Positions 8,868 to 17,201 of a stretch of 64,000 nucleotides of DNA are shown here, piece by piece. Each line of letters opens with the position of its first letter. Position 1 is the first letter of the stretch. The position numbers and the translations under genes are program-made. Source of the stretch: Alteromonas gracilis (GTDB taxonomy: Bacteria; Pseudomonadota; Gammaproteobacteria; Enterobacterales; Alteromonadaceae); NCBI RefSeq assembly GCF_002993325.1, contig NZ_PVNO01000025.1, forward strand, positions 558,001 through 622,000, in the 5' to 3' direction. Under the pieces are notes generated by a model. That model worked only from the letters and a program-made list of their open reading frames with translations, was not told where the DNA came from and did no database searches.

Positions 8868-9662
8868 TTAGTGCTTATTTCCATCAATAATCATTTTATA
8901 CGCACGGGCACCCGACTGCTTAATCATGTCGTCTATCAACGAGGTTTCAGGCATGTTTTTCCAATATTTTTTGGGCATTTGATTAAGCATCGCATTCGTC
9001 TTAATGCGCGCTGGGTTAAATATGTTTGCGTAATAAGTAAGCCAGTATTTTTCGATACGATCATCATCAGGAACTGCACTTGGATCTGGATTATCCTCAA
9101 GAAGAAGTGTTTCGGTATCCCAATGAGCGCCACGGTAGGGAGTGAGGATAGACCAGCGCATGTTTTTAAACCGAGTTCGAAAGAAGTCGAGCTTAATCTC
9201 CAAACTGTAATGTTCGGGCTCGTACCACGCGACAAAATGTTCTTTACCCTCAATTTCGAGTTCCTTGAACCTAAGAAACGCACTCATTTTATACGCGTCA
9301 CGTTTGACGGCTTTTACAAGCATATAGAGCTGTATTATATCTTCGTCAGTTTTTAGCTGAATAAGGTTTCTATTTTCATAAATCATCCGCCACAAAACGC
9401 GATAACACAAAGCAAAGCGTTTGGTATCACTATGACATAACGCATACTTAAATAGCACTAAAGCAGATTTGGGAATTGTGTGCTTTATTTGATGTTTGTT
9501 AGTAGCTCGGGTCTGCTCTTGATGACCAAACAGGTCGTCCTGTACCGACTGAACGTTTTGCCAGATAATATCCTCAGGAGGAATACCGTGTGCTAGACAC
9601 TCCCTTGATGCTTCGCGCCATTCATCAAACCCAGGTACCGATGTAATTGCAACCGTCTTCAT
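8868..9662 (-). CDS. DUF4130 / TIGR03915-type protein, probable DNA-repair partner of the radical SAM protein
   Basis: 264 aa. It matches the domain that in other bacteria is fused N-terminal to UdgX-type uracil-DNA-binding proteins. Recognisable blocks are FRTRFKNMRWSILTPYRGAHWD, YYANIFNPARIK-x-NAM and MPKKYWKNMPE. This protein ends at that point: no uracil-DNA glycosylase domain follows and none is adjacent. The upstream neighbour is the radical SAM protein always associated with this family; the gap is 50 bp, which implies one operon. GAAGGTAG about 9 bp upstream supports the ATG at 9662. The biochemical role is not known. A DNA-related role is inferred from the UdgX fusions and from the LexA box upstream of the operon. 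Confidence 0.85.
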   Translation of the reverse strand: MKTVAITSVPGFDEWREASRECLAHGIPPEDIIWQNVQSVQDDLFGHQEQTRATNKHQIKHTIPKSALVLFKYALCHSDTKRFALCYRVLWRMIYENRNLIQLKTDEDIIQLYMLVKAVKRDAYKMSAFLRFKELEIEGKEHFVAWYEPEHYSLEIKLDFFRTRFKNMRWSILTPYRGAHWDTETLLLEDNPDPSAVPDDDRIEKYWLTYYANIFNPARIKTNAMLNQMPKKYWKNMPETSLIDDMIKQSGARAYKMIIDGNKH

Positions 9663-9712
9663 TCTGGCACTACCTTCGAAACTAAATTAGAAGCTGCTAA
9701 CATAAATTTCAT

Positions 9713-10954
9713 TTACCCACCAAATAACTCAAATTGCTTAGGCTGTTTAAATTGAAGTTCAAAATTATTGCTATCGAGTAAGTGAATGTTCGGTGAGTAG
9801 TCACCCACGCTGATGAACGGTTTTAACTTTTTCAAAGGCAGCCGCATTTTAGTAAGGTCTATCCAATTTAATTTGGTATGACGACGAATCGAGAGAATTT
9901 TTTGAACTGTACGAGCCCCAAGCCCTGGTACTCGCAACAAAAGCATTTTATCGGCTTTGTTTAAATCGATTGGAAATATATGGCGATTTCGCAATGCCCA
10001 TGCGAGCTTGGGGTCGTGATCCATATCCAGCATTTCATCATGAACAATTTCATCGAGGGTAAACCCATAAAAACGCAGAAGCCAGTCAGCTTGATAGAGG
10101 CGATGTTCACGTATTAAAGGCGCTGGTTTCAAAGGTAAAACTTGTGAGGCGTCAGGTATGGGTGAAAATGCAGAGTAATAAACCCGACGTAGTTTTTGTT
10201 CGCTGTAGAGTTTAACGCTGGTTCCCAAAATAATTTTGTCATTCGAATCATCCGCACCAATGATCATTTGGGTCGACTGTCCACCAGGCGCAAAGCGAGG
10301 AGGGCGTTTGCCCGAGTGTGTTTTATCGACCTTATGTTCCGTTATTTTGTCTTTAAGCGTATTCATTGCCCCGTGAATCGCGCCAAGGTCTTTCTCTGGA
10401 GCATATTTGTTCAATGAAGGTTGGGTTGGCATCTCGACGTTTATACTTAATCTATCTGCATATAAACCGGCCTCAGCCTGTAATTCGGGCGAGGCGTTTG
10501 GAATGGTTTTAAGGTGTATGTAGCCCTTGAATCCGTGATCAAGACGTAGGGATTTAGCAATGCGCACCATACTTTCCATTGTTAAATCTGGTGAGCCAAC
10601 AATACCGGAACTAAGAAATAAGCCTTCGATGTAGTTACGTTTATAAAAATTAAGGGTTAAATCTACCGTTTCCTTCACTGAGAAACGAGCACGTCGTACA
10701 TTGCTAGATACTCTATTGATGCAATAATGGCAGTCGTAGATACAATAATTCGTCATTAATATTTTCAATAGCGATACACATCGTCCATCTGGGGTGAAAC
10801 TATGGCATATACCTGAGCCACCAGTTAGCGAGCCTATACCGGTTTTATCCGTTTTACCTGCCTGACGCTTACCTGCTGAGCCGCTTGCACAGGACGCATC
10901 GTACTTAGCGGCGTCTGAGAGTATTTCGAGTTTTTGTATCAGTTTGTCATGCAT
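9713..10954 (-). CDS. Putative DNA modification/repair radical SAM protein (TIGR03916 type)
   Basis: 413 aa. The N-terminal third carries the radical SAM cluster motif C-x3-C-x2-C as NYCIYDCHYCINR, expected to bind a 4Fe-4S cluster and S-adenosylmethionine. The segment FLSSGIVGSPD follows the strand expected after it. The C-terminal ~100 residues contain a helix-hairpin-helix-like DNA-binding motif (LLLRVPGLGARTVQKILSIRR). A radical SAM core plus HhH is the known architecture of this family, whose reaction is uncharacterised. It is the first gene of a two-gene operon with the DUF4130 protein. The promoter region contains a near-consensus LexA box at 11046-11061, so DNA-damage induction is predicted. 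AGAGGAAG about 11 bp before the ATG serves as ribosome binding site. Confidence 0.88.
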   Translation of the reverse strand: MHDKLIQKLEILSDAAKYDASCASGSAGKRQAGKTDKTGIGSLTGGSGICHSFTPDGRCVSLLKILMTNYCIYDCHYCINRVSSNVRRARFSVKETVDLTLNFYKRNYIEGLFLSSGIVGSPDLTMESMVRIAKSLRLDHGFKGYIHLKTIPNASPELQAEAGLYADRLSINVEMPTQPSLNKYAPEKDLGAIHGAMNTLKDKITEHKVDKTHSGKRPPRFAPGGQSTQMIIGADDSNDKIILGTSVKLYSEQKLRRVYYSAFSPIPDASQVLPLKPAPLIREHRLYQADWLLRFYGFTLDEIVHDEMLDMDHDPKLAWALRNRHIFPIDLNKADKMLLLRVPGLGARTVQKILSIRRHTKLNWIDLTKMRLPLKKLKPFISVGDYSPNIHLLDSNNFELQFKQPKQFELFGG

Positions 10955-11037
10955 TGCAGATTAAACTTCCTCTTTGCAAAAGCAGATGTAGTGATATTCC
11001 ATCTAAACATTTTTTTATTTAAGAGATAACAACTCGC

Positions 11038-11066
11038 GTTATAACATGTATATATATACAGTACAA
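11038..11066 (-). promoter_or_regulatory. SOS promoter with LexA box for the radical SAM/DUF4130 operon
   Basis: On the minus strand the core is CTGTATATATATACAT (11046-11061), one mismatch from the gammaproteobacterial consensus CTGT-N8-ACAG, and the AT spacer matches the E. coli consensus. It sits between a weak -35 (TTGTAC, 11061-11066) and a good -10 (TATAAC, 11038-11043) separated by 17 bp, the classical position for LexA repression. The start codon is about 84 bp downstream. Seen directly; function inferred. Confidence 0.75.
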
Positions 11067-11200
11067 ATGTGTTGTATTTATCTTTCGTTAAAACGATGGA
11101 AAAGCAGTAAAACCCGTTTAGCGAATGTTTAGTGATAGAGGTTGATAAGTGGGTTTAAGATTGTCGTAGTGAAATAAAAGGCAAGGGATTGATGAATAAA

Positions 11201-12841
11201 CTAAAAACCGATGTATTGTGAGAGTTCGTCTCGAAGATTGACGTATTTCTCTTTATAGGGTGCTTTGAGCGTCATGTCGTCTATTAACTTAAATAAACGC
11301 TTACACTCATTGATCAAGTTTGCATCGGCTTTACCCTCTTTCACCGCTATTTGAAGAAGACATTGAAGTAGGTTGAGTGCAACACCGGTATTAACAGGTG
11401 CAAAGCCTTGAGCAAGAGCAAATGATGCCTTAGCTCGCTCATAGTCCTTTTCTTGGTAATGTTGAATACCCTCGCGATTAAACTGTTGATAGCTAGCTAG
11501 GCTTTTTTGCGCGTCTTGAGACTGTTTTCTTAGCATACTCGCACTATTTTGGTCGAGCTTATCGTCCCGTGATTCTAATAACGCGGTTAACTGAACTGCG
11601 TCATCGAACTCACCCAATTTAAACATTACATTTATACTATCAGGGATATATGCTGTAGGAACGTCAGTGTACTTTTCATCTAGTAAGTTTTGAGACAAGG
11701 CTAAATGTCGCTTTGCGTCTATTAACTTTCCATCTATCGCGCTTATTCTGGCGTTAACAATTTTTCCAAAGATACTTATGTCAAAGTCGCGGTCTATTTT
11801 TTGAAGATGTTCATCAAATTTTCCCCGCTGCAGTGTGAGAAGGGCTTCTTGTTGATACTTGTTGCGCTGTTTTTTATCTTCTGCAAATTCCGCAATATCT
11901 AAATAGCTTCTGATAATGCCGCACCAATGAAGGCTGTTTTTATGTACGGTACGTTTTGATAAATCCCAAATAGCTAAACTAGAGCTTGCCGCGAGTAGCA
12001 AATCCTCATTATCTCTGCCAATCTCGCAGGCTTTAAAATGCCTTGGCAGCGAATAGGGAGAGAGTTTAATTGCTTCCTTGATAGCCTCTAATGCTTTTTC
12101 ACCAGATGTGATAGCTTGATAGGCCTGAGCAAGAATATCGTGTGCATCTGCATTAAATCTGTTGCGCTTGAGGGTTTTCTTAGCCACTGATATTGCTTTT
12201 TCGTAATCTTTCAATTGAAGGTAGGTTTTACCAATCGCGACTTGAGCCCAGAGCACAGGCTTTCCATCTATGTAGCTATTTAAGACATCAAGGGCTTTTT
12301 GAGGCTGTTCGATTCGCCAATATAACTCCACCAAGAGCTGCTCGCAGTGACCTTTATAGTGAGACGGCGCATCTAGGAGCGCTTCAATATGGTCGATAGC
12401 GCTATTGAGTTCTCCTTTATTAATCAGTGTATACGCTTCTTTTAAGAACTCGCGTTTTTGAAAAGCACGTACAATTCTAGATTTTAACTGTACCTGTGAA
12501 AAAGGTTTTATAAGAAAGTCATCTGGACGTCGCTCTATTGAGCCTAACACTATCGGTCGAGCGCTGTCGGCGCTAATTAAAATAAATACGGCCGTTGGAC
12601 TAATGAGATTGCCCGTGCGCAGCTCCTCGATTAATTCATATCCATTTTTGTTGTCTGCGCCTAAATGAAGGTCACTGATGATGATATCGAATTTATGCTT
12701 TTTACAAAGTGATACCGCTTGTTCTGCTGACGATTTAGTGACCACGTCAGACACGCCCATAGAGTGCATTAACCCCTTAAGAAGAAGGAGGAAAGGTCGT
12801 TGATCTTCAACAATCAATACTTGTTTGTTGCTAAATTGCAT
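11201..12841 (-). CDS. Response regulator with receiver domain and TPR repeats
   Basis: 546 aa. Residues 1-~125 are a receiver domain with LIVEDQ, the phospho-acceptor Asp57 in IIISDLHLG, and the switch lysine in FLIKPFS. The rest is helical with tetratricopeptide repeats, clearest around residues 135-290 (AIDHIEALL, ALDVLNSYI, AISVAKKTL, ADAHDILAQAYQ). A further repeat is near residues 455-490 (NREGIQHYQEKDYERAKASF). No DNA-binding or catalytic output domain is seen, so output is probably by protein-protein contact, the same architecture as Vibrio VieB. No kinase gene is adjacent; the nearest orphan soluble kinase lies at 20839-21564. Its own promoter region is the 121 bp before 12963. Confidence 0.85.
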   Translation of the reverse strand: MQFSNKQVLIVEDQRPFLLLLKGLMHSMGVSDVVTKSSAEQAVSLCKKHKFDIIISDLHLGADNKNGYELIEELRTGNLISPTAVFILISADSARPIVLGSIERRPDDFLIKPFSQVQLKSRIVRAFQKREFLKEAYTLINKGELNSAIDHIEALLDAPSHYKGHCEQLLVELYWRIEQPQKALDVLNSYIDGKPVLWAQVAIGKTYLQLKDYEKAISVAKKTLKRNRFNADAHDILAQAYQAITSGEKALEAIKEAIKLSPYSLPRHFKACEIGRDNEDLLLAASSSLAIWDLSKRTVHKNSLHWCGIIRSYLDIAEFAEDKKQRNKYQQEALLTLQRGKFDEHLQKIDRDFDISIFGKIVNARISAIDGKLIDAKRHLALSQNLLDEKYTDVPTAYIPDSINVMFKLGEFDDAVQLTALLESRDDKLDQNSASMLRKQSQDAQKSLASYQQFNREGIQHYQEKDYERAKASFALAQGFAPVNTGVALNLLQCLLQIAVKEGKADANLINECKRLFKLIDDMTLKAPYKEKYVNLRDELSQYIGF

Positions 12842-12962
12842 TTCGCATCCGTGAATGAGCGCACCTAGGCCTAGTTGAAGTATATCTAATTTTAGAAAAT
12901 AAGCTTAAGAAAAACATTATCTTGCCGAAAACATAAGTATACAAATTAAGTAATAAAAATGG

Positions 12963-13517
12963 ATGCTACTAGACCCCCCCGCTGCTAACGACAATACGCC
13001 TATCGACCCCAGTATTTACTGGGAGCGAAGTGGGGTGCTTGCTCGTGCATCAGCGCAAGGCGCACTTTTTTCTTTATACCTTGCCATGCAGCAACACAGT
13101 GTTGCGGAGCCATTTCAAATTGAATCGGCAAGTTCAGGCTTAGAACAACAAAGTAGCGTAGAGGCACAACTTGCCTCATTAAATCATTACAGACGGCCGT
13201 CACTCGCTGCGAGCGAAAGTGAATGGAAAGCAATGCACGTTATGCCTTTGCTTGTTGCACAGGACTATGCCACAGCGCGATTGTACATGGCATTAAAACC
13301 CGCACCTTTAGCACAAACCAACGATGAAAAGCGTCTTCCCGATGACGTAATACACAACTGCAGCCTCGCTACGCAAAAAAGACTGAAAAAACAATATGCT
13401 AATTCAGTTAAAGAAGACAATACATTACTCTATGATATTCTCTCCTCACAACACGGTGAAATTGACTCTGCAAATCCTGAACACCTAAATTCAACGTCCT
13501 TTAGAAGTATGGCTTAG
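12963..13517 (+). CDS. Hypothetical protein
   Basis: 184 aa, not recognised. It is a soluble polypeptide rich in Ala, Gln and Ser, with a WERSGVLARASAQGALFSLYLAMQQ helix-like block near the N-terminus. There is no signal peptide, membrane segment or known motif. The start region is odd: two ATGs overlap as ATGGATG (12959 and 12963), and a run of seven C (12974-12980) follows. Only the ATG at 12963 is in frame here; with six C the ATG at 12959 would read into the same protein as MDATRPPAAND. It stands alone between a divergent response regulator and trhO (158 bp downstream). It may be lineage-restricted. Confidence 0.6.
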   Translation: MLLDPPAANDNTPIDPSIYWERSGVLARASAQGALFSLYLAMQQHSVAEPFQIESASSGLEQQSSVEAQLASLNHYRRPSLAASESEWKAMHVMPLLVAQDYATARLYMALKPAPLAQTNDEKRLPDDVIHNCSLATQKRLKKQYANSVKEDNTLLYDILSSQHGEIDSANPEHLNSTSFRSMA

Positions 13518-13674
13518 CACAACACCGTGAACCATAAATACTCAAAAAGCATTCATTAATACCCGTCCGCACAGATAATTACATCTGTCCTAGTTTTTAA
13601 CCATTAGTTTTGTTATATTGCGCGCCGCATTTTTGCACTGGTCTTACGCTCCAATCAGCAAAGGTAAAAAAACT

Positions 13675-14670
13675 ATGTCTAAATATATTGTTTGCGCAAT
13701 GTATAAATTTGTTGCGCTTGAAAACTTCAAAGAAATTCGTCAACCGCTACTTGAAGCCATGGAAGCAAATGGCATCAAAGGCACTCTTCTTCTCGCTCAC
13801 GAGGGTATAAACGGCACTGTGTCGGGCACCCGTGAAGGTATCGACGCTTTACTCGTTTATTTGAACAGTGATGAACGTATTAACCCAATTTCATTTAAAG
13901 AGTCACTTCACGACGAGCAGCCGTTCTACCGGACTAAAGTAAAGCTTAAAAAAGAAATTGTTACGATGGGTGTTGAGGGTATCGACCCGCGCCGAACTGT
14001 GGGTACGTATGTAAAACCTAAAGATTGGAACGCGCTAATTAGCGATCCGGACGTTACGGTTATTGACACACGAAACGGTTACGAAATTGAAATTGGTACG
14101 TTCAAAAACGCGATTGACCCAAAAACTGAAACTTTTCGCGAGTTTCCAGAATACGTAGCAAAAGAACTAGACCCGTCTAAAAATAAGAAAGTTGCAATGT
14201 TTTGCACTGGTGGTATCCGCTGTGAAAAATCTACCGCTTATTTGAAAGAACAGGGTTTTGAAGAGGTCTATCATTTAGAAGGCGGCATTCTACAGTATCT
14301 TGAAGATGTACCAAAAGAAGAGTCGCTGTGGGAAGGAGACTGTTTTGTATTTGATAACCGCGTAGCCGTTAATCATGACTTAGAGAAAAGTCATTACGAG
14401 CAGTGTTACGCATGTAGACTTCCTATCACGGAAGAAGACAAGCAAAGCGATAAATACGAGCCAGGAGTAAGCTGTCCTCATTGTTTTGGTACACATACTG
14501 AAGACCAAATTGCTCGATTTAGAGAGCGTGAAAAACAAGTTCAGTTGGCGAAAGAACGCCAACAGGAACACGTTGGAACTGAAGCGCGTTTAACCATGGA
14601 ACAAAAACGTAAAGAAAAAGCGGAAGCTCAACGTTTACGCGCACTTAAGGCGAAAGAAAATCAGGCATAG
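13675..14670 (+). CDS. trhO: tRNA uridine(34) hydroxylase (rhodanese-related)
   Basis: Oxygen-dependent formation of 5-hydroxyuridine at tRNA wobble position 34. 331 aa from the ATG at 13675 ([12 protein letters not shown]). The open frame extends upstream to 13618, but those residues do not fit the family. The N-terminal domain carries [11 protein letters not shown]. The rhodanese domain holds the active-site loop [10 protein letters not shown], which has the conserved cysteines. A C-terminal zinc-finger-like CYACRLP and CPHCFG pair precedes a Lys/Glu-rich tail. These features match E. coli YceA/TrhO with a typical length. It is followed 58 bp later by an EF-hand gene, possibly co-transcribed. 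Confidence 0.93.
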   Translation: MSKYIVCAMYKFVALENFKEIRQPLLEAMEANGIKGTLLLAHEGINGTVSGTREGIDALLVYLNSDERINPISFKESLHDEQPFYRTKVKLKKEIVTMGVEGIDPRRTVGTYVKPKDWNALISDPDVTVIDTRNGYEIEIGTFKNAIDPKTETFREFPEYVAKELDPSKNKKVAMFCTGGIRCEKSTAYLKEQGFEEVYHLEGGILQYLEDVPKEESLWEGDCFVFDNRVAVNHDLEKSHYEQCYACRLPITEEDKQSDKYEPGVSCPHCFGTHTEDQIARFREREKQVQLAKERQQEHVGTEARLTMEQKRKEKAEAQRLRALKAKENQA

Positions 14671-14728
14671 ACAGCCATAAAGAAGGGCGTTACACTCGTG
14701 TTATTGCAGTTGAAATTAAGGAATGCGA

Positions 14729-14971
14729 GTGAGCACTCAACTTTCAGAATCTAAAATTGAAGAAATTAGGAAGGACTTTAGCTTTTTCGATCGTGATGGC
14801 AATGGCCAAATCGATTTGCCAGAGTTCATCGAGCTTCTAACCGTTATTTCGCCAAAAACTAAAGCGAGCCACGTACAAGAGGGCTTCAAGATTATCGATA
14901 GTAATGACGACGGTTACATCGACTTTGAAGAATTTTTGGAGTGGTGGCAAGAAGGGTGGTGGGAGTACTAA
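14729..14971 (+). CDS. Small EF-hand calcium-binding protein
   Basis: 80 aa with two canonical EF-hand loops, DRDGNGQIDLPEF and DSNDDGYIDFEEF. Each has acidic residues at loop positions 1, 3, 5 and 12, so both should bind Ca2+. An ATG at 14723 is possible, but the AAGGA sequence ends directly against it. The GTG at 14729 has proper 6-bp spacing and gives MSTQLSES, so I prefer it. There is no signal peptide, so it is likely a cytoplasmic calcium sensor or buffer. The Trp-rich end (EWWQEGWWEY) could be a partner-binding tail. Its role is unknown. It is followed by a strong bidirectional terminator. Confidence 0.85.
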   Translation: MSTQLSESKIEEIRKDFSFFDRDGNGQIDLPEFIELLTVISPKTKASHVQEGFKIIDSNDDGYIDFEEFLEWWQEGWWEY

Positions 14972-15064
14972 GCCAAGGCTTACTGTTGCCATCATTTGCC
15001 AGAGGTTTCCTTACGCTCTTTTTAATGCGCAAGTGAAACTTAAAATCGTACACAGAACATAAAC

Positions 15065-15100
15065 AAAAACGAGTGCTTTTTTAAAAGTACTCGTTTTTTT
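15065..15100. terminator. Bidirectional intrinsic terminator
   Basis: A long stem of AAAACGAGTGCTTTT against AAAGTACTCGTTTT (one internal irregularity) followed by seven T, between the convergent EF-hand and HExxH genes. Confidence 0.88.
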
Positions 15101-15103
15101 ATG

Positions 15104-15652
15104 TTACCAATCAGCGCTGTATATCTTGTTAGCTTCTGCCGCTTCCACTTCTAATGGCGCTTTATCGTAACCATACTTCGCCATGTCAAAGAAATGTTGG
15201 GTAACCACTTTATCTAAGCTCGCTCTTTCAACTTGTAGTACATGCACTAGCTCATGGGCTAATTTTGGCCTGGTCAGTTCGAAGTCTAAACGAGCGTAAA
15301 TAGAATAACCGAAAACTTGTGCATTGTTTGTGATGACTTCACCAACGAGTCCAACCGCCTCGCCGAATACTTTAAGGGCAAAATTGTCGTAAGGATAGGG
15401 GACATCGTCAACATAAACAATTCTAACTTTTTCAGGGTGTTTGATGCCGATTTCTTCCGCTAATGACCGTTCCTCGTTATTTAACGGTGTACCAATTTCA
15501 ACCCCTTTCTCATCCGTTTCCTGCGCCCAATCTATATATTGGGGTAATAACACGCTCGCGATTATCTTTTCATAAAATAGTGCGGTAATAAGGATAATAG
15601 CAACCAACAATAACGACATAAATTTAAGTAGTTTGATGATTTCAAAATCCAT
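15104..15652 (-). CDS. Membrane-anchored protein with HExxH motif, putative zinc peptidase
   Basis: 182 aa, family not recognised. One N-terminal transmembrane segment (about residues 10-28) is followed by an extracytoplasmic-looking region. The motif HELVHVLQVER at about residues 134-144 is a good HExxH zinc-site candidate, and EVEAAEANKIY near the C-terminus contains possible third ligands (Glu). The segment LVGEVITNNAQVFGYSIYAR resembles domains of DUF4157-type or toxin-like metallopeptidases, which also use HELxHVxQ. Peptidase activity is an inference from the motif only. A short dyad (AGGCAT-CA-ATGCCT, 15660-15673) lies immediately upstream of the start codon and could affect translation. 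Confidence 0.65.
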   Translation of the reverse strand: MDFEIIKLLKFMSLLLVAIILITALFYEKIIASVLLPQYIDWAQETDEKGVEIGTPLNNEERSLAEEIGIKHPEKVRIVYVDDVPYPYDNFALKVFGEAVGLVGEVITNNAQVFGYSIYARLDFELTRPKLAHELVHVLQVERASLDKVVTQHFFDMAKYGYDKAPLEVEAAEANKIYSADW

Positions 15653-15812
15653 TTATATGAGGCATCAATGCCTTAAAAGTCTCTGAGTTGTTTTAGTGGA
15701 GTAGTTAACTAAGTTAATTATTTTGAACGCGATGTACAGCATTTACTGGAGACGGATTACAGAAAAAGAGTGTAAAAAAATGTTCTGTAAAACTTGATGA
15801 TATTCGGGCCAT

Positions 15813-15841
15813 CGCTAAGCATAGAAGAACCATGCTTAGCG
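15813..15841. repeat. Perfect 10-bp inverted repeat downstream of the DEAD-box gene
   Basis: Arms CGCTAAGCAT and ATGCTTAGCG with a 9-nt loop, 32 bp past the helicase stop codon. It lacks a T-run on either strand, so it is more likely an RNA 3'-end stabiliser or a Rho-linked end than a simple intrinsic terminator. Confidence 0.6.
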
Positions 15842-15872
15842 GTTACGAGCGTATAAGCCTCTTTTTACATCT

Positions 15873-17201
15873 CTACTCGTCGTCATCATCCGACTGGTTA
15901 CTTCTTGGCTTACGTTTAACAGGAACCATGCCAATGTCTTCCCCCGACATGGTATCAACACGCTTTTTAACGCCACTTTTAGCTGGCTTCGCCGTTCGCT
16001 TTTTGCCGTTTGAAAGACCTGGTTTTTTCGAGACTTTTTTCTTGGGAGTAAAACCTTTGAAACTTGCTGAAAATTCATCGTGGGCTGAACATTCAAGTGC
16101 ATATTGAAGATGGGATTTAAGCCCTTCAAAGCTGTTCCAATCTCTAGGACCGATTAACGAAAAGGCTTCACCTTTTTGTCCTGCACGGCCTGTACGCCCA
16201 ATTCGGTGAATATATTCGTCGGCATTTTTAGGTAGGTCAAAGTTAACAACCAAACCTACTTTCGAAAGGTCTAAACCGCGAGAGGCAAGGTCTGTTGTAA
16301 CTAGGATGCTATGTTGTCCGCGGGCAAATGCACTCATTACGGCGGCACGCTGGTTTTGCGGCATGTCACCACGAAGGGCAATTGCTTCCAACTTCTGTTC
16401 ATTTAATAGGTTAGCAATCCTGTCCGTATCTTCGCGAGTTGCGGTAAAAACAATGGCTTGATTGTATGAACGTTTGCTTAATTCAAACTGTAAGATTTGA
16501 TCTTTATTTTCAACGTTATCGGCAAAGAAACATTGCTGAACAATATCACCATGCTCTGCGGTAGAGTCTCCCACCGCTACCCGTACGGCTCCTTTGGTTA
16601 ACTGAGTCGTCATGTGCTTGAGTTCGATATTGTCAAGCGTGGCAGAAAACAGCATTGTCTGGCGTTTTCTATGGTCAGCGTAGTCATTAATCATTTTTAA
16701 CTGCGCTGAAAACCCTAAATCAAGCATTCGGTCTGCTTCGTCAAATATCAGCAATTCTAAACCGTTTAAATACATGCTCTTATCTAAAAGGTGGTCTGCA
16801 ACACGACCAGCTGTACCGACGATAATATGCGGATTGCGGCGTAAAGCTTTTACCTGGTCGTTATAATTTTCACCGCCCACAATAAGCGAGCAAGTCAAAT
16901 TTAAACCGGTACACATTGATTTAGCTTCAATGAATACCTGTTTAGCGAGCTCGCGGGTTGGCGCTAAAATTAACGCACGTGGATCTTGCTTACTTAATGC
17001 TTTCTGAGACATTAACCTGTTTATCGCAGGTACCAAAAAGGCGAAGGTTTTACCTGACCCGGTTTTAGAGGACGCAATAATATCCTTCCCCTGTATTGCG
17101 GGAAGCATGGTGCGCTCTTGAATTTCGGTTAGCGTCGAAATATTTTTTGTTTCGAGCTTTGAAATAATTTTGTGGTTTACAGGTAAATCAGAAACTAGCA
17201 A
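15873..17201 (-). CDS. DEAD-box ATP-dependent RNA helicase
   Basis: 442 aa superfamily 2 helicase for RNA unwinding in ribosome assembly or mRNA decay. The motifs in order are a Q-motif region (LTEIQERTMLPAIQGKDI), motif I ASSKTGSGKT, Ia APTRELAKQ, Ib TAGRVADHL, II DEAD in LLIFDEADRMLDLGF, III SAT, IV AIVFTATRE, V TTDLASRGLDL and VI HRIGRTGRAG. The C-terminal ~70 residues are Lys/Arg-rich (KKVSKKPGL, KKRTAKPAK) and end in an acidic SDDDDE, a typical unstructured RNA-binding tail. It resembles the RhlE/SrmB group but I cannot assign an orthologue. It is a single gene with its own leader. Many such genes are cold-induced in marine bacteria; no cold-box was identified here. Confidence 0.92.
   Translation of the reverse strand: MLVSDLPVNHKIISKLETKNISTLTEIQERTMLPAIQGKDIIASSKTGSGKTFAFLVPAINRLMSQKALSKQDPRALILAPTRELAKQVFIEAKSMCTGLNLTCSLIVGGENYNDQVKALRRNPHIIVGTAGRVADHLLDKSMYLNGLELLIFDEADRMLDLGFSAQLKMINDYADHRKRQTMLFSATLDNIELKHMTTQLTKGAVRVAVGDSTAEHGDIVQQCFFADNVENKDQILQFELSKRSYNQAIVFTATREDTDRIANLLNEQKLEAIALRGDMPQNQRAAVMSAFARGQHSILVTTDLASRGLDLSKVGLVVNFDLPKNADEYIHRIGRTGRAGQKGEAFSLIGPRDWNSFEGLKSHLQYALECSAHDEFSASFKGFTPKKKVSKKPGLSNGKKRTAKPAKSGVKKRVDTMSGEDIGMVPVKRKPRSNQSDDDDE

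Noticed and set aside
8856-9356. 166-codon plus-strand frame over the DUF4130 gene
   Set aside because: Antisense to a gene with family-specific blocks. Its protein is rich in Phe, Ile and Arg without domains and has no credible ribosome binding site.
13545-13590. ACAGATAATTACATCTGT dyad upstream of trhO considered as a LexA box
   Set aside because: The half-sites are inverted (ACAG then CTGT) relative to a LexA site, and the spacing is wrong. It could be another operator but was left unassigned.
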